Of a stretch of 64,000 bases of DNA, positions 47,889-60,896 are shown in pieces; the stretch's first letter is position 1; each line of letters opens with the position of its first letter. The DNA comes from Opitutales bacterium. Lineage in GTDB: Bacteria; Verrucomicrobiota; Verrucomicrobiia; Opitutales; UBA953. The notes under the pieces were generated by a model. It made no database searches. It was not told where the DNA came from and saw only the letters and a list, made by a program, of their open reading frames with translations. The position numbers were made by a program, and so were the translations under genes. The DNA lies in contig SIAU01000001.1 in assembly GCA_009691685.1 (NCBI GenBank), positions 54,780 to 118,779 on the forward strand, given 5' to 3'.

Positions 47889-50800
47889 TTACTCGGCAGT
47901 TAATTCGGTCGGGGTTACCTTAATCTTACGGTACATAGGTAGTCCGGTACCCGCTGGGACGAGGTGACCCATGATCACATTTTCCTTAAATCCAGTCAGT
48001 GGATCGCGACGAGCCATGGTAGCGGCATCGGTCAGAACACGGGTGGTTTCTTGGAAAGAAGCTGCCGAGATGAAGGACTCAGTCTCAAGCGATGCTTTGG
48101 TGATACCCAGAAGGATAGGTTCGTACTCGGCGATTTGACCACCGCGTTCATGAATCGAACGATTCACTGCTGCGAGCGTGCTACGATCGACGTGTTCGCC
48201 CCACAAGTAATCGGAATCACCCGGCTCGGTAATGCGCACCTTGCGGAGCATTCGAGCTACGATGATTTCAATGTGCTTGTCGTTAATCACAACACCTTGT
48301 GAGCGGTAAACTTTTTGAATTTCAGTGATGAGGTAATCCTGTACACGCGATTGGCCGAGAATATCCAAGATGTCGTGAGGATCAACGGCACCATCCGTCA
48401 ACGGTTGGCCTTGCTTAACTTTTTCGCCGGCAACCACGTTGATGTGTTTACCGTGAGGAATTAAGTGTTCTTCTTCGCGACCGATAGAGTCTTTGATGAC
48501 CAAGCGCTTCTTGCCACGAACGGAAGGTTGGAATTCAACCTCGCCATCGATCTTGGCAATTTCCGCAGCGTCCTTGGGAGGACGAGCTTCAAAGAGTTCG
48601 GAAATACGCGGTAAACCTGCAGTAATATCTTGAGTCTTCGCAGCCTGACGTGGAATTCTGGCGAGCAAGGTTCCGACTTCAACTTCGGTACCCTCTTCGA
48701 CCACGACACGAGCGCCTGCCGGAATCGAAAATGTTCCGAGGTTCTCACCCTTCTCATTAACGATCTGGATTTGCGGATTTTGTTCATCGGAGTGTTCAAT
48801 GATGCTCTTGATGAATTTATTGGCCGCGGTATCACGCTCTTCATTGTAAGTCACACCATTGATCATATCAATGAGACGAATCTTACCGATGGCGTTAGCG
48901 AGAATAGGAGTGTTGTTCGGATCCCAGGCAGCGATGAGTTGGTCTTTCTTAATCGCTTGTCCGTCCTTCACCTTGATAACCGTACCGGCGAGAATACGAT
49001 ATTCTTTGGCGGGCTGATTAGCTTCACCCACGATGCGGATCAAGCCGGTGCCGTTAACTGCAAAAAGCGCATCGTTAAGGGGCACGGTGTTAATATCAAC
49101 GAACTCAATGCGTCCGTTAATCTCCGTTTTAATTTCAGGAGTTTTTAACTGAGCAACGCCACCAATGTGGAAAGTACGCATGGTTAACTGAGTACCCGGT
49201 TCACCGATGGATTGCGCAGCGATAATTCCAACCGCAGTACCACGCTCAACAATACGACCAGTCGATGGGTCGAGACCGTACGACTTAGGCGGAATCGCAT
49301 TCACATGCATGTGCGTGAGTGGCGAAAGAACTTTTACACGATCGATACCGGACTTCTCGATAGCTTTAGCGATGTCCTCAGTAATGAGTTCACCCGCAGC
49401 GATGATAATTTCGGAAGGATTGAGAGGGTTGACGACGTCATCCGATGGACAACGACCGATAATACGGTCAGCCAAGGGAACGAGAATTTCGTCACCGTCG
49501 TAAATCGTCGATTTCCAAACACCATTAGGGAGACGAACGGCCACACGATCAATACCCGCATCGCGTAGCTTCGCTACCGTCTCTTCCGTCAGTGTCGCAT
49601 CAGCTTTAATTAAAGGCTTAACGGCACCCGATGGATTCGACACATCGATTGAAACGTGACGGCCAATCGCTGCATCGCTTAAGGGAATGACTTCGGAACC
49701 GGATGAAAGATTACGATTGTCGGTGACAATCACATCCATCGCCACGTCACACAACTTACGTGTCATGTAACCTGCGTCAGCGGTTTTTAAAGCTGTATCC
49801 GAAAGACCCTTACGAGCACCGTGCGTCGAGATAAAGTACTCGAGAACGGAGAGGCCTTCGCGGAATGACGACAAGATGGGGCGTTCGATAATTTCACCTG
49901 AAGGTTTAGCCATTAAACCACGCGCACCGCACAACTGTTTAACCTGGGCTTTATTACCACGCGCACCAGAGTCCATCATCGCGTAAACGGGATTGATGAT
50001 CATGCGGTGAGCATGACGAGGATCACCTTTGCGAACACCGGCTACTTTCGCAGCTTCGGCGAGGGTGTTATAAACAGATTGCGCAATCGTGTTCGTCGCA
50101 CTGGACCAAGTATCAACGACCTTGTTTCGGCGTTCATCATTGGTAATGGTACCACTTTCGTTTTGCTTTTGGTATTCGCGTACCTTGATCGTGGCTTCTT
50201 TGACGACGGCATCTTTTTCCGCCGGATAAATCATGTCCGACACACCGATAGAAATACCGGCTTTAGTAGCGACGCGGAAACCCGTGTCCTTCAGCGCATC
50301 GAGAACAGGAATCGAAAGTTCCTTACCCACGGCCTTATAAGTCTTAAGAATTAAATCACCTAACTGACCCTTCTTTACGGTCTCATTAAAGAAGCCGAGT
50401 TCGGAAGGCCAAATGGTATTAAAAATAATACGACCGACGGTGGTCACAATCGTGCGAGCGTTTTTGTCGCCGTGCACGGTGTCGCGACCTAAGTCAGGAT
50501 TCGCATAACGTACCCAATCGTGGAAGTGCAGCGCACCTTCGGCTTCGGCGTAATTAGCTTCGTCGACTGAACCAATCACCGGTAAGTGTTGTTCGCTCTT
50601 AGGCTTATTCGCAGGTTCAAGCGTGAGATAATAAGCACCCAACACAATATCTTGGGAGGGAGTTAAGATCGGCTTACCGCTCGAAGGTGAGAAGATGTTG
50701 TTCGTGGACATCATCAAGAGTTTGCACTCCATGATGGCTTCCAGGGAAAGCGGAACGTGAACGGCCATTTGGTCACCGTCGAAGTCAGCATTGTACGCCG

Positions 50801-52226
50801 TACAAACGAGCGGGTGCAGACGGATCGCATCACCTTCGATGAGCACAGGCTCGAAAGCCTGAATTGAAAGACGGTGAAGAGTCGGAGCACGATTTAAGAA
50901 GACAGGGTGACCTTTAGTCACTTCTTCTAAAATATCCCAAACCTCAGGCTTCTTTTGTTCAATGTGCTTACGTGCACCGCGAACGGTGTGCGCAAAGCCA
51001 AGATCCTTAAGACGACGGATGATGAAAGGTTCGAATAAAACGAGCGCCATCTTCTTAGGAAGACCACACTGATTGAGTTTTAATTCAGGACCGATAACAA
51101 TGACGGAACGACCGGAGTAATCGACGCGCTTACCTAAAAGATTTTGACGGAAACGACCATGCTTACCCTTCAACATGTCGCTGATGGATTTGAGCTGACG
51201 ATCGCGATCTTTAACGGGCTTACCGTGACGACCATTGTCCAAGAGAGCGTCCACCGCTTCTTGTAACATACGCATTTCATTATGGATGATCACATCAGGT
51301 GTTTTCATCTGAATGAGTTGCTTCAATCGGTTGTTACGATTGATGACGCGACGATAGAGATCGTTTAAGTCAGAAGTCGCAAAGCGACCGCCTTCTAAAG
51401 GAACTAAAGGACGTAAGTCAGGAGGAATAACGGGGAGTACCGTTAAGATCATGTGCTCCGGACGTTTGCCCGAGGCCAAGAAGCCTTGGATAATCTTCAT
51501 CCGACGAGCGATCTTCTTCTTGATCTGCTTAGAGCGAGTGGAGCGAAGTTGATCGCGTAAACCTTCAACGGTTGCCGCTAAATCCATCTTCTTCAATAAT
51601 TGTTGGAGAGCTTCGGCACCCATGCGCGCTTTGAACGCGTCAGGACCGTGAGTCTCAACCGCTTTACGGTAACCTTCTTCATCTAATAATTCTTTTTCAA
51701 CCATGCCAGTCTGACCAGGATCGACCACTAAGTATTTTTGGTAGTAGATGACTTGTTCTAACTGACGAGTGGTCATGTCGAGCATCAGCGACAAACGGCT
51801 AGGCATGCTCTTTAAGAACCAAATGTGCGAAACGGGAATCGCCATACGGATATAACCCATACGTTCACGACGAACGCGGGAGACGGTTACTTCAACGCCG
51901 CACTTATCACAAACGACGTCTTTATATTTAACTTTTTTATATTTTCCGCAATAGCACTCGTAGTCGCGGACAGGTCCGAAAATACGCTGACAGAAAAGAC
52001 CGTTAGGCTCCGGTTTGAATGAACGATAGTTAATCGTTTCAGGGCTCTTAACTTCTTTGAGGCCTTTTACTTTGCGGTTTCCGTGTTCATCAACTTCGTC
52101 GAGGAACTGCTCACCGGTCCAGGCGACAATTTCTTCGGGTGAGGCAATGGAGATAGAAACGAAGTCGAAGGACTGCTCCTTGGCTTCGTTGGCGGTAAAC
52201 TCAGGGGAATGTTCCGGGTGAATCAT
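47889..52226 (-). CDS. rpoC: RNA polymerase beta' subunit
   Basis: 1445 aa; [16 protein letters not shown] active site, intact and without intein. Confidence 0.98.
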   Translation of the reverse strand: MIHPEHSPEFTANEAKEQSFDFVSISIASPEEIVAWTGEQFLDEVDEHGNRKVKGLKEVKSPETINYRSFKPEPNGLFCQRIFGPVRDYECYCGKYKKVKYKDVVCDKCGVEVTVSRVRRERMGYIRMAIPVSHIWFLKSMPSRLSLMLDMTTRQLEQVIYYQKYLVVDPGQTGMVEKELLDEEGYRKAVETHGPDAFKARMGAEALQQLLKKMDLAATVEGLRDQLRSTRSKQIKKKIARRMKIIQGFLASGKRPEHMILTVLPVIPPDLRPLVPLEGGRFATSDLNDLYRRVINRNNRLKQLIQMKTPDVIIHNEMRMLQEAVDALLDNGRHGKPVKDRDRQLKSISDMLKGKHGRFRQNLLGKRVDYSGRSVIVIGPELKLNQCGLPKKMALVLFEPFIIRRLKDLGFAHTVRGARKHIEQKKPEVWDILEEVTKGHPVFLNRAPTLHRLSIQAFEPVLIEGDAIRLHPLVCTAYNADFDGDQMAVHVPLSLEAIMECKLLMMSTNNIFSPSSGKPILTPSQDIVLGAYYLTLEPANKPKSEQHLPVIGSVDEANYAEAEGALHFHDWVRYANPDLGRDTVHGDKNARTIVTTVGRIIFNTIWPSELGFFNETVKKGQLGDLILKTYKAVGKELSIPVLDALKDTGFRVATKAGISIGVSDMIYPAEKDAVVKEATIKVREYQKQNESGTITNDERRNKVVDTWSSATNTIAQSVYNTLAEAAKVAGVRKGDPRHAHRMIINPVYAMMDSGARGNKAQVKQLCGARGLMAKPSGEIIERPILSSFREGLSVLEYFISTHGARKGLSDTALKTADAGYMTRKLCDVAMDVIVTDNRNLSSGSEVIPLSDAAIGRHVSIDVSNPSGAVKPLIKADATLTEETVAKLRDAGIDRVAVRLPNGVWKSTIYDGDEILVPLADRIIGRCPSDDVVNPLNPSEIIIAAGELITEDIAKAIEKSGIDRVKVLSPLTHMHVNAIPPKSYGLDPSTGRIVERGTAVGIIAAQSIGEPGTQLTMRTFHIGGVAQLKTPEIKTEINGRIEFVDINTVPLNDALFAVNGTGLIRIVGEANQPAKEYRILAGTVIKVKDGQAIKKDQLIAAWDPNNTPILANAIGKIRLIDMINGVTYNEERDTAANKFIKSIIEHSDEQNPQIQIVNEKGENLGTFSIPAGARVVVEEGTEVEVGTLLARIPRQAAKTQDITAGLPRISELFEARPPKDAAEIAKIDGEVEFQPSVRGKKRLVIKDSIGREEEHLIPHGKHINVVAGEKVKQGQPLTDGAVDPHDILDILGQSRVQDYLITEIQKVYRSQGVVINDKHIEIIVARMLRKVRITEPGDSDYLWGEHVDRSTLAAVNRSIHERGGQIAEYEPILLGITKASLETESFISAASFQETTRVLTDAATMARRDPLTGFKENVIMGHLVPAGTGLPMYRKIKVTPTELTAE

Positions 52227-52255
52227 GTAGGTAAGGTTGTTTGAGTTTTTAGTGA

Positions 52256-55200
52256 TTAGTTACGCTCGGTAGGAGTGGTGGATCCGAGGCGAACATCCAA
52301 GCAGAGGGCCTGCATTTCCTTCATCAGAACGTTGAAAGATTGCGGAGTACCACTGACGAGGGTGTTGTCACCTTTAACGAGTTGTTCATAAATCTTGGTC
52401 CGTCCTGCGACGTCGTCAGACTTAACGGTAAGAAGCTCTTGGAGAGTGTAAGCAGCGCCGTAAGCTTCGAGTGCCCAAACTTCCATTTCACCGAAACGTT
52501 GGCCACCGTATTGGGCTTTACCACCGAGAGGCTGTTGCGTGATGAGGCTGTAAGGACCAGTTGCACGAGCGTGAATCTTGTCCGCGACTAAGTGATTAAG
52601 TTTCATCATGTAGATGTGACCAACCACGACGTCTTGGTCGAAAGCTTCACCGGTGTGACCGTTCACCAACATAGCTTTACCAGTCTCAGGAAGGTTTGCT
52701 TGCTTCAAGTATTCGCGAATTTGTTTTTCAGGAATACCGTCGAAGATCGGAGTAGCTACTTTTAATCCTAGTTTGGAACAGGCCCAACCTAAGTGAGTTT
52801 CTAAAACTTGACCTACGTTCATACGAGAAGGAACGCCGAGAGGGTTCAGACAGATATCTACGGGAGTACCGTCGGATAAGAAGGGCATATCTTCAACCGG
52901 AACAATACGGGCGACGACACCTTTATTTCCGTGACGGCCGGCCATCTTGTCACCGACTTGAATCTTACGCTTGGTCGCGATGAAAACTTTGACGTTCTTA
53001 ATCGCGCCACCTTCGTCGACACCTTGTTCAATCGATTCCACTTTACGGGTACGCTCTTGATCGAGCTCATCGAATTTGCGGTGGTAGCCATCAACGATTT
53101 GGCGAATCTTCTGCTTCACTGGAGAATCGTTCATCTCGATGGTGCGAGAAACAGAAGCTAAGCGGCGGAGCAAGGTCTTGGTAATCTTGCGATTAGCAGG
53201 AATGATTGCTTCACCCGTTTCAGAATTTTTAACGTCGAGAGGAATTTTCTCGCCGAGTAAAATATTGGAGAGCGACTCGGTCATCTCTTCGCGAAGACGA
53301 GATTCTTGAGTGCGGTATTCTTCGTTAACTTTCTTCAGGGCGCGGCGCTGATCGTTGGGCGAAAGGCGACCATCATCCTTATCCGTACGTGAAGAAACCT
53401 TCACGTCCATGATGATACCGGAAATACCCGAAGGTACGCGGAGAGAAGTATCTTTTACATCACGAGCTTTTTCACCGAAGATTGCCCGGAGAAGTTTTTC
53501 TTCAGGAGCTAAGTCCCCTTCACTCTTGGGAGTGATTTTACCGACGAGAATGTCGTCCGGTTTAACTTCTGCACCGATACGGATCACGCCATCGCGGTTC
53601 AGGTTGCGTAAAGCATCTTCACCGAGATTAGGAATATCGCGTGTAATTTGTTCAGGTCCAAGTTTCGTATCACGAGCAGTGACTTCGAATTCTTCAATGT
53701 GGATGGAAGTAAAGACATCGTCTTTGAGTAAACGCTCGGAGAGGAGAATAGCATCTTCGAAGTTATAACCATTCCAAGGCATGAAGCCGACAAGGACGTT
53801 GCGACCTAAGGCGAGCTCACCTTTATCGGTGGCCGCACCATCGGCAATAATATCGCCAGTTTTTACCTTATCGCCACGACGAACGAGCGGACGCTGATTG
53901 AAACAGGTCGAGGCGTTGGTCTTTAAGAATTTACGGAGATCGTAAACGAAGAGACCTTTCGCAGGATCGCTCTTGAATTTTTTGTTTTCAAGTTGGCCAG
54001 GAGCAATCTCACCATCCTTGGTCGTCACGATGCGACGTGCATCAGCGGCGGCCACGATTCCAACCCCTTCAGCAACAACGACCGTCTTCGAGTCGATTGC
54101 CACACGGCGTTCTAAACCAGTACCGACGTAAGGAGATTCGGTAATCACCAAAGGTACACCTTGGCGTTGCATGTTCGAACCCATGAGTGCGCGATTCGCG
54201 TCATCGTGCTCCAGGAAAGGAATTAATCCGGCAGCCACCGAAACAACCTGCTGCGGAGAAACGTCCATGTAATCCACGGAGTCCGGATCTTCTTCTAAAA
54301 TGTCATCACGGTAACGAACGGTAACTTTGCCTTTAAGATTTCCAGCGGCATCGAGTTCAGAGTTCGCTTGAGCTACCTTGAATTTTTCTTCTTGGTCGGC
54401 CGTCATGTATTCCACGGTGTTGGTCACTTTACCGCGAACGACTTTACGATAAGGCGCTTCGATAAAACCAAACTCATTAATACGTGAGTAGGTGGAGAGT
54501 GAATTAATTAAACCGATATTGGGACCTTCCGGGGTTTCAATTGGACAGATACGACCGTAGTGCGAAGGATGCACGTCGCGCACTTCGAAACCAGCACGGT
54601 CGCGATTTAAACCTCCAGGCCCGAGGGCGGAGAGTCGACGCTTGTGGGTTAACTCGGACAGCGGATTGATTTGATCCATCAACTGGCTGAGCTGGCTGCG
54701 TTGGAAGAACTCGCGGATTAAATTAGCGAAAGGCTTTGGGTTAACTAATTTTTGAGGAGTGATGGAATCAACACTCTGATCGTATTCATTGATACGAGCT
54801 TTCACGGTCTTAATCACGTTCTTCAGACCGGCGCGGCATTGGTTAGCTAATAACTCTCCAACGTTCCGAACACGACGGCTACCCAAGTGATCGATATCGT
54901 CCACGGGACCATCTTTCTTGCGGAGTTCGCAAAGCAGTTTGGTAGCGGCAACAATATCTTCAGGAGTGATGATACGTGTATCGATCGAAGTCTTGAGACT
55001 TAATTTCTGGTTAAGTTTATAACGACCGACGCGACCTAAATCATAACGGAGAGGATCTTGGAAGAGGCGCTGCATGTGGGCACGAGCGTTCTTCACGTTC
55101 ACCGGCTCACCAGGACGCAACTTACGGAAGATTTCTTTAAGAGCTTCTTCTTCGTTACGAACGGCACTGATGTCCTTACGGAGTGAGAGAATCACGGCAC

Positions 55201-56056
55201 CGTCATCAAAACTCGTGTCAAACACGCTAAACTTTTGTTTAGGTAATTGCTTGTGAATTTCTTTCAGAGTTTCGCGTGAAAGTTTATCGTATTGTTTAGC
55301 GATCACTTTGCTGGTGTTGGTATCAACATCCACGATGTGATCAGCATAAACTAAATTAGCTAATCGCTCTGGCTCCAGTTTAAGGGCGCTCTCGGCGGTG
55401 TATTCCTTGCTGGCGTAGAAGAGGCTCAGGATGTCCTTGTCGTCTTTATAACCAAAGGCGCGGAGTAAAGTGGTGACTAAGAATTTACGGCGACGGCGAC
55501 GGCGATCGAGGTAAACCCAAAGTAAATCGTTTTGGTCGAATTGAACTTCGATCCAGGTTCCGCGATCAGGAATAATGCGGAAGGCGTGTAATTGTTTTCC
55601 GCTGGTGTGCTGAGATTCTTCGAAGCAAATACCAGGACTGCGGTGTAATTGGGAAACCACGACACGTTCAGCACCATTCACAATAAAGGAACCACGCTCG
55701 GTGATCATGGGGATTTCGCCCATCATGATTTCTTCGTCTTTAAAGGTACTCTTTTCGGAGAGACGTAATTTGAGCATGACCGTGACGGCATAACTGATAC
55801 CTTCGCGGATACATTCTAACTCCGTAGTCTTTGGGAAAATTAAGCTATAACCTTGATACTCGAGACTGAAATTTCCGTTGTTGCTGGAGATCGGGAAAGC
55901 CTCGTGGAAGACCGCGTTGAGACCTAATTTGTCGAGCGCACCCGAACTTTTATCGAGCTGTAAAAACTCTCGGTAAGAAGAGATTTGATTCTCGATAAGA
56001 TTGGGAGGTGGGATTACTTCAGTGAGTTTTCCGAAGTTATTACGTACTTGTAGCAT
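52256..56056 (-). CDS. rpoB: RNA polymerase beta subunit
   Basis: 1266 aa; [61 protein letters not shown]. Confidence 0.98.
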   Translation of the reverse strand: MLQVRNNFGKLTEVIPPPNLIENQISSYREFLQLDKSSGALDKLGLNAVFHEAFPISSNNGNFSLEYQGYSLIFPKTTELECIREGISYAVTVMLKLRLSEKSTFKDEEIMMGEIPMITERGSFIVNGAERVVVSQLHRSPGICFEESQHTSGKQLHAFRIIPDRGTWIEVQFDQNDLLWVYLDRRRRRRKFLVTTLLRAFGYKDDKDILSLFYASKEYTAESALKLEPERLANLVYADHIVDVDTNTSKVIAKQYDKLSRETLKEIHKQLPKQKFSVFDTSFDDGAVILSLRKDISAVRNEEEALKEIFRKLRPGEPVNVKNARAHMQRLFQDPLRYDLGRVGRYKLNQKLSLKTSIDTRIITPEDIVAATKLLCELRKKDGPVDDIDHLGSRRVRNVGELLANQCRAGLKNVIKTVKARINEYDQSVDSITPQKLVNPKPFANLIREFFQRSQLSQLMDQINPLSELTHKRRLSALGPGGLNRDRAGFEVRDVHPSHYGRICPIETPEGPNIGLINSLSTYSRINEFGFIEAPYRKVVRGKVTNTVEYMTADQEEKFKVAQANSELDAAGNLKGKVTVRYRDDILEEDPDSVDYMDVSPQQVVSVAAGLIPFLEHDDANRALMGSNMQRQGVPLVITESPYVGTGLERRVAIDSKTVVVAEGVGIVAAADARRIVTTKDGEIAPGQLENKKFKSDPAKGLFVYDLRKFLKTNASTCFNQRPLVRRGDKVKTGDIIADGAATDKGELALGRNVLVGFMPWNGYNFEDAILLSERLLKDDVFTSIHIEEFEVTARDTKLGPEQITRDIPNLGEDALRNLNRDGVIRIGAEVKPDDILVGKITPKSEGDLAPEEKLLRAIFGEKARDVKDTSLRVPSGISGIIMDVKVSSRTDKDDGRLSPNDQRRALKKVNEEYRTQESRLREEMTESLSNILLGEKIPLDVKNSETGEAIIPANRKITKTLLRRLASVSRTIEMNDSPVKQKIRQIVDGYHRKFDELDQERTRKVESIEQGVDEGGAIKNVKVFIATKRKIQVGDKMAGRHGNKGVVARIVPVEDMPFLSDGTPVDICLNPLGVPSRMNVGQVLETHLGWACSKLGLKVATPIFDGIPEKQIREYLKQANLPETGKAMLVNGHTGEAFDQDVVVGHIYMMKLNHLVADKIHARATGPYSLITQQPLGGKAQYGGQRFGEMEVWALEAYGAAYTLQELLTVKSDDVAGRTKIYEQLVKGDNTLVSGTPQSFNVLMKEMQALCLDVRLGSTTPTERN

Positions 56057-56216
56057 GGCGGGTGTAGAGTGTCGGAGTGGCTGGTTATTTTAGCTTTTAA
56101 AAAATGGGTTGTCTGGTTTTGGGCGGCCCAGACTGCCGTTTTAAAAATGCGGGGAGAAAACTTAGAGGCGAACCCCCTCCCCGCTCAAATGTGCTTACGC
56201 GTAGGCGAAGATGAAA

Positions 56217-56597
56217 TTATTTAACTTCAACTTCAGCACCGGCGGCCTTGAGCTTAGTCTCAATGTCCTTGGCTTCGTCTTTGCTGACGCCTTCCTTGAC
56301 GGGCTTAGGCGCAGTGTCGACAAGGTCCTTGGCTTCCTTGAGTCCGAGACCAGTAATCGCACGTACTTCTTTAATGACGTTGATTGGGGTCGCACCCTTG
56401 GCTTTGAGGATGACGTCGAAGGTAGTCTTCTCTTCTGCAGGAGCGGCAGCGGCACCACCAGCGGCGGCAGCGACAGCGACAGGAGCAGCGGCGGAAACGC
56501 CCCACTTAGTTTCGAGGTCTTTAACGAGAGTGGCGACTTCGAGAACGCTTTGTGCGCTCAGCCACTCGATTACTTGATCTTTTGTGATGTTACTCAT
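56217..56597 (-). CDS. rplL: Ribosomal protein bL12
   Basis: [55 protein letters not shown]. Confidence 0.97.
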   Translation of the reverse strand: MSNITKDQVIEWLSAQSVLEVATLVKDLETKWGVSAAAPVAVAAAAGGAAAAPAEEKTTFDVILKAKGATPINVIKEVRAITGLGLKEAKDLVDTAPKPVKEGVSKDEAKDIETKLKAAGAEVEVK

Positions 56598-56616
56598 GAT
56601 GTTTGGTTCCTTGAAT

Positions 56617-56662
56617 GGTTAGCGTCCGTTGAAAGACATTTGAGAGCACTAGGCTCCTAACC
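56617..56662 (-). ncRNA. Putative structured RNA element in the rplJ-rplL spacer
   Basis: Minus strand GGTTAG...CTAACC outer stem enclosing GAGC ctagt GCTC inner hairpin. Confidence 0.4.
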
Positions 56663-56752
56663 GGGGTTCTTTGGATATGTATTTTGTTTTTGGGTTTGGA
56701 TTTCCCCCCGTTCGGATCAGTCCACACGGACCAACCTCCACGAGGAAAGGGA

Positions 56753-57241
56753 TTAGGCAGGCGTTTCTTCTTTTTGACGTTTGGCGTCGAGCAAACGAAC
56801 AAAGGAAGAGGCGGGCGTGGAGAAGAGTGAAAGGAGCTGTGCACGAATACCATCGAGCGAAGGCAACTTGGAAAGGGCTTCAACTTCGGCTTTCGAGAGA
56901 ACTTTGGAATCCAAAACACCTGCTTTAACTTCAAGTTTCTGGAAATCCTTAAAGAAAGTTACGAGAACTTTAGCCACCCCGGTTGGATTCTTTCCACCAG
57001 TGACTAAGGCCGTGTGACCCGATAAGTAGTTAGCGAGATCAGGAAGTTTAGCTTCTTTGGTAGCGATATTCAGAATGCTATTCTTAACGACGTGGTATTC
57101 GGCACCGTGAGCACGGAGTTGATCACGAACTGCGGTAGCATCTTTCACGGTGACGCCCGTGAAGTTAGCGATAAGAAGATAGTTAGAACTGGCCAACTGT
57201 GAGGCCACTTCATCAACGAGGAATTTTTTTTCAGCGCGCAT
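56753..57241 (-). CDS. rplJ: Ribosomal protein uL10
   Basis: MRAEKKFLVDEVASQLASSNYLLIANFTGVTVKDATAVRDQLRAHGAEYHVVKNSI. Confidence 0.95.
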   Translation of the reverse strand: MRAEKKFLVDEVASQLASSNYLLIANFTGVTVKDATAVRDQLRAHGAEYHVVKNSILNIATKEAKLPDLANYLSGHTALVTGGKNPTGVAKVLVTFFKDFQKLEVKAGVLDSKVLSKAEVEALSKLPSLDGIRAQLLSLFSTPASSFVRLLDAKRQKEETPA

Positions 57242-57275
57242 GTTAGTTTGCTTTGAGGTTTATAGTTGGGGGTGA

Positions 57276-57983
57276 TTAGGCCGTGACTGCAGCCGCGTAG
57301 GGCTTGAGTTCGATACTCACACCAGGACTCATGGAAGCACTGAGGGTAAGTGATTTAATGAAACGACCGCCGGAAAAACCAGCAGGCTGAGATTTCACCA
57401 AGGCGGATAAGGCTACCGCAGCATTTTCAGAAAGCTGCTGAGCACTGAAAGATTTCTTACCCACGACGATCACGATGTTACCGGTCTTATCCATTTTGAA
57501 TTCAACACGGCCGGCTTTAACTTCCTTAATCGTCTTGGGAAGATCGTCGGAAACAGTTCCCGATTTAGGATTAGGCATTAAACCCTTAGGACCAAGAACG
57601 CGGGCTACTTGACGCACATCTTTCATCGCTGAGGTAGTGGAGATTGCGACATCGAAGTCGAGGAAGCCACCGTTAACCTTCGCAATTAAATCGGCGAGAC
57701 CAGCATAGTCGGCACCCGCATCGAGAGCTTCTTTAGCGTTTTCCGTAAAAGCTAAAACTTTAATTTTCTTACCGGAGCCATTAGGTAGAGAAACAGTACC
57801 CCGAACCATTTGGTCGGACTGTTTAGGATCTACGCCGAGGAAGGCGGAAATTTCGACGGTCTCGTCGAACTTAGCACCGGGCATCTTTTTAATGATTTCG
57901 GTGGCTTGGTTAATATCGTACTTTGCATTTAAGTCGGCGACTTGTAATGCAGCGCGATAGCGTTTGCTGTTTTTGGTTTTCAT
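57276..57983 (-). CDS. rplA: Ribosomal protein uL1
   Basis: [14 protein letters not shown]...[18 protein letters not shown]; start 57983 rather than ORF-track start. Confidence 0.96.
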   Translation of the reverse strand: MKTKNSKRYRAALQVADLNAKYDINQATEIIKKMPGAKFDETVEISAFLGVDPKQSDQMVRGTVSLPNGSGKKIKVLAFTENAKEALDAGADYAGLADLIAKVNGGFLDFDVAISTTSAMKDVRQVARVLGPKGLMPNPKSGTVSDDLPKTIKEVKAGRVEFKMDKTGNIVIVVGKKSFSAQQLSENAAVALSALVKSQPAGFSGGRFIKSLTLSASMSPGVSIELKPYAAAVTA

Positions 57984-58044
57984 AGCGACTTGTGGTCTCC
58001 TGCGTGATGCAGTAATTTTTTGGTTTGGATATTGGGGGTGAAAA

Positions 58045-58470
58045 TTAGCCAACGACTTCGATACCCATGGAGCGCGCGGTACCCGCGATCATGCGGGCAG
58101 CGTTTTCAGGGTTCGTGGCATTTAAATCTTTTTTCTTCAACTCAACGATTTCGAGAAGTTGTTTCTTGGTAACCTTGCCGACTTTGTCGCGGTTAGGAAC
58201 AGCGGCACCACTCTCAATCTTCGCAGCCTTCTTCAGTAAGACGGAAGCGGGAGGAGACTTTAGGATGAAGGTGAAAGACTTATCTTGGAAAACGGAAATG
58301 ATTACTGGCAGAATCAAACCTGCTTGGTCTTTCGTACGAGCGTTGAACTCTTTACAAAAGGCCATGATGTTCACGCCCTTAGCCCCGAGAGCGGGACCAA
58401 CGGGAGGAGCTGGATTAGCGGCACCTGCAGGGAGCTGGAGCCTAATTTCGCCGATGACTTTCTTTGCCAT
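58045..58470 (-). CDS. rplK: Ribosomal protein uL11
   Basis: [38 protein letters not shown]. Confidence 0.98.
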   Translation of the reverse strand: MAKKVIGEIRLQLPAGAANPAPPVGPALGAKGVNIMAFCKEFNARTKDQAGLILPVIISVFQDKSFTFILKSPPASVLLKKAAKIESGAAVPNRDKVGKVTKKQLLEIVELKKKDLNATNPENAARMIAGTARSMGIEVVG

Positions 58471-58502
58471 AGTAGTGTGTTAAAGTTTAGGGTTGGTAAA
58501 AA

Positions 58503-59084
58503 TTATTCGCGATCGTCGCGTTCAACTTGCCAGAACTCGAGTTCCACCGGAGCCGAGCGACCAAAAATATCCACGGAGACTTGGAGGCGGCCACGATCGT
58601 TGTCGATGGTGTCGATGGTTCCAGAAACGCTCTTGAAAGGTCCGTCTGTGATTTTGACGCGTTCGCCAATGTTGAAGCTGAGTTTAGGGACGACCTTATC
58701 AGCAGAATCGGCCATCTGTTGAATGATGGTGTTGATTTCCTCGGTGCGCAGTGGAGTGGGATTCATCCCACCAATGAGACCAGTGACACCGTCGGTTTTT
58801 TTGATAAAGTTCCAAGGTCCTTCTAACAGGGTGCCTTCGTCGTCGAATAAACGGGCACGAACAAAGAGGTAGGTTGGATACAACTTCATTTCGCTCTCAC
58901 GCTTTTTTCCATTACGGAAATCTTTGACTGTTTTTACAGGCATTAAGATTTCGGCGATGTAATCACCCATTTCTTGTTCCTTGATATTACGATCAATGGT
59001 GCGCTTCACCTTACCCTCGTTATTGGAGAGTGTTTGAATCGTGTACCAACGAAAATCAGCGGGAGAATTAATCATAGATATCAT
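58503..59084 (-). CDS. nusG: Transcription termination/antitermination protein NusG
   Basis: RWYTIQTLSNNEGKVKRTI...GERVKITDGPFKSVSGTIDTIDNDRGRLQVSVDIFGRSAPVELEFWQVE; start could be 59075. Confidence 0.96.
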   Translation of the reverse strand: MISMINSPADFRWYTIQTLSNNEGKVKRTIDRNIKEQEMGDYIAEILMPVKTVKDFRNGKKRESEMKLYPTYLFVRARLFDDEGTLLEGPWNFIKKTDGVTGLIGGMNPTPLRTEEINTIIQQMADSADKVVPKLSFNIGERVKITDGPFKSVSGTIDTIDNDRGRLQVSVDIFGRSAPVELEFWQVERDDRE

Positions 59085-59089
59085 GGATA

Positions 59090-59296
59090 TTATCGGACCA
59101 ACTGGGTCGCGAATTGGACAAAGTTTGAGAGTGAAAAATCACAAAGGAAAACCACGGTACCCAAAAGAAAAATAGCAGCAATCACCACGAGTGTGGAGTC
59201 CACGAGTTCCTTCGCTGTAGGCCAAGTCGCCTTGACGAAAACCTCATTGAGGGTTTCGTTCCAGAAGGTGCGAAGGCGTCCGAGGAAGGCGAACAT
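59090..59296 (-). CDS. secE: Preprotein translocase subunit SecE
   Basis: 68 aa; FWNETLNEVFVKATWPTAKELVDSTLVVIAAIFLLGTVVFL, canonical position next to nusG. Confidence 0.92.
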   Translation of the reverse strand: MFAFLGRLRTFWNETLNEVFVKATWPTAKELVDSTLVVIAAIFLLGTVVFLCDFSLSNFVQFATQLVR

Positions 59297-59328
59297 GGTG
59301 GTGATGGGTGTGTTTTTTTAGGCGAGAG

Positions 59329-59404
59329 TGGCAGGACGGGAGGGAGTCGAACCCACAACCAACGGTTTTGGAGACCGCTACTCTGCCAATTGAGCTACCG
59401 TCCT
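59329..59404 (-). tRNA. tRNA-Trp (anticodon CCA), CCA tail encoded
   Basis: Reverse complement AGGACGGTAGCTCAATTGGCAGAGTAGCGGTCTCCAAAACCGTTGGTTGTGGGTTCGACTCCCTCCCGTCCTGCCA. Confidence 0.96.
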
Positions 59405-59482
59405 ATGATTTCGTTAGAAGTGACAAATGCCGGGTACCTTTTTAGGGGACCTCGGCACCTTGTCGAAGCGTCTGGTTAGAGA

Positions 59483-60670
59483 TTACTTGATGATATCAAG
59501 GATCTGACCTGCGCCAATGGTCTTACCACCTTCGCGAAGCGCGAAGCGTTGGCCTTTTTCCATAGCGATTGGTTTTTGTAATTCGATGGTGATCGTGACG
59601 TTGTCACCAGGCATTACCATTTCAACCCCTTCAGGGAGGATAACGGTACCGGTAACGTCACAAGTTCCAAAGAAGAACTGAGGACGATAGTTATTGGTAA
59701 AGGAAGTGTGGCGGCCACCTTCGTCTTGTTTCAGAACGTAGATTTGTGCCTTACCATGAGTGTGAGGTTTGATTGAGCCAGTCTTCGCGAGAACTTGTCC
59801 GCGTTCGATTTGAGCTTTTTCAACACCACGAAGAAGGAGACCGACGTTGTCGCCAGCTTGACCTTGATCGAGTTCCTTACGGAACATTTCAACACCCGTA
59901 ACGGTTGTCTTGAGAGTATCGCGGAGACCGACGATTTCGATTTCTTCGCCGACCTTAACTACACCACGCTCAATACGACCAGTGGCAACAGTACCACGAC
60001 CCGTGATTGAGAAGACGTCTTCAACAGACATCATGAAAGGTTTGTCGGTTTCGCGCTTAGGCTCAGGAATTTCTGCGTCGAGAGCGTCGAGAAGATTTTG
60101 AATCGATTGTTCGCCTTCTGGGGTGCCTTCGAGGGCAGCCGTTGCGGAACCACGAACGATCTTAGCATTGTCGCCATCATACTGATATTTATTCAGTAAG
60201 TCGCGAACTTCCATTTCAACGAGATCGATAAGATCAGGTTCGGAAAGGTCTACTTTGTTTAACCATACAACAATCTTAGGAACGCCGACCTGACGTGCGA
60301 GGAGGATGTGCTCCTTAGTTTGTGGCATCACACCGTCAGCAGCGGATACAACGAGAATCGCTCCATCCATTTGCGCAGCACCGGTGATCATGTTCTTCAC
60401 GAAGTCAGCGTGGCCTGGGCAATCGACGTGTGCGTAGTGACGATTGGTAGATTCGTACTCAACGTGCGACACAGAGATGGTCACAGTTTTTGTAGCGTCA
60501 CGAACCGTACCACCCTTGGTGATTTCGGCGTAGGACTTGGTCTCAGCGAGACCTTTACGTGCCTGAACGGCAACGATAGCAGCAGTGGTGGTAGACTTAC
60601 CATGGTCAATGTGACCGATAGTGCCGACATTCACGTGAGGCTTAGTGCGATTGAACTTCTCTTTTGCCAT
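59483..60670 (-). CDS. tuf: Elongation factor Tu
   Basis: [31 protein letters not shown]. Confidence 0.98.
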   Translation of the reverse strand: MAKEKFNRTKPHVNVGTIGHIDHGKSTTTAAIVAVQARKGLAETKSYAEITKGGTVRDATKTVTISVSHVEYESTNRHYAHVDCPGHADFVKNMITGAAQMDGAILVVSAADGVMPQTKEHILLARQVGVPKIVVWLNKVDLSEPDLIDLVEMEVRDLLNKYQYDGDNAKIVRGSATAALEGTPEGEQSIQNLLDALDAEIPEPKRETDKPFMMSVEDVFSITGRGTVATGRIERGVVKVGEEIEIVGLRDTLKTTVTGVEMFRKELDQGQAGDNVGLLLRGVEKAQIERGQVLAKTGSIKPHTHGKAQIYVLKQDEGGRHTSFTNNYRPQFFFGTCDVTGTVILPEGVEMVMPGDNVTITIELQKPIAMEKGQRFALREGGKTIGAGQILDIIK

Positions 60671-60716
60671 AATATTTTTTGTTGAGGAGGTGGTTGGTGG
60701 TGGTGGTGGAAAGTGG

Positions 60717-60792
60717 TGGAGCCCCCGAACGGATTTGAACCGTCGACCTCGTCCTTACCAAGGACGCGCTCTGCCAACTGAGCTACAGGGGC
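60717..60792 (-). tRNA. tRNA-Thr (anticodon GGT), CCA tail encoded
   Basis: Reverse complement GCCCCTGTAGCTCAGTTGGCAGAGCGCGTCCTTGGTAAGGACGAGGTCGACGGTTCAAATCCGTTCGGGGGCTCCA. Confidence 0.96.
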
Positions 60793-60896
60793 GAACCGTC
60801 AACGCAATTTGGACGTCAAGGGAAGGGTTTGAATGCCAATCGATTTGCCCATCGTCAAGCGGTTTTTTTACCTTCTTTTAACCCAAGGTTTCAACC

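Noticed and set aside
47964-56000. Many antisense ORFs over rpoC and rpoB (e.g. 48630-49148, 53355-53768)
   Set aside because: Shadow ORFs of highly conserved, codon-biased genes; no independent start signals or recognisable domains.
59329-60792. tRNA-Thr / tuf / tRNA-Trp / secE / nusG order as unusual
   Set aside because: This is a common conserved arrangement in bacteria.
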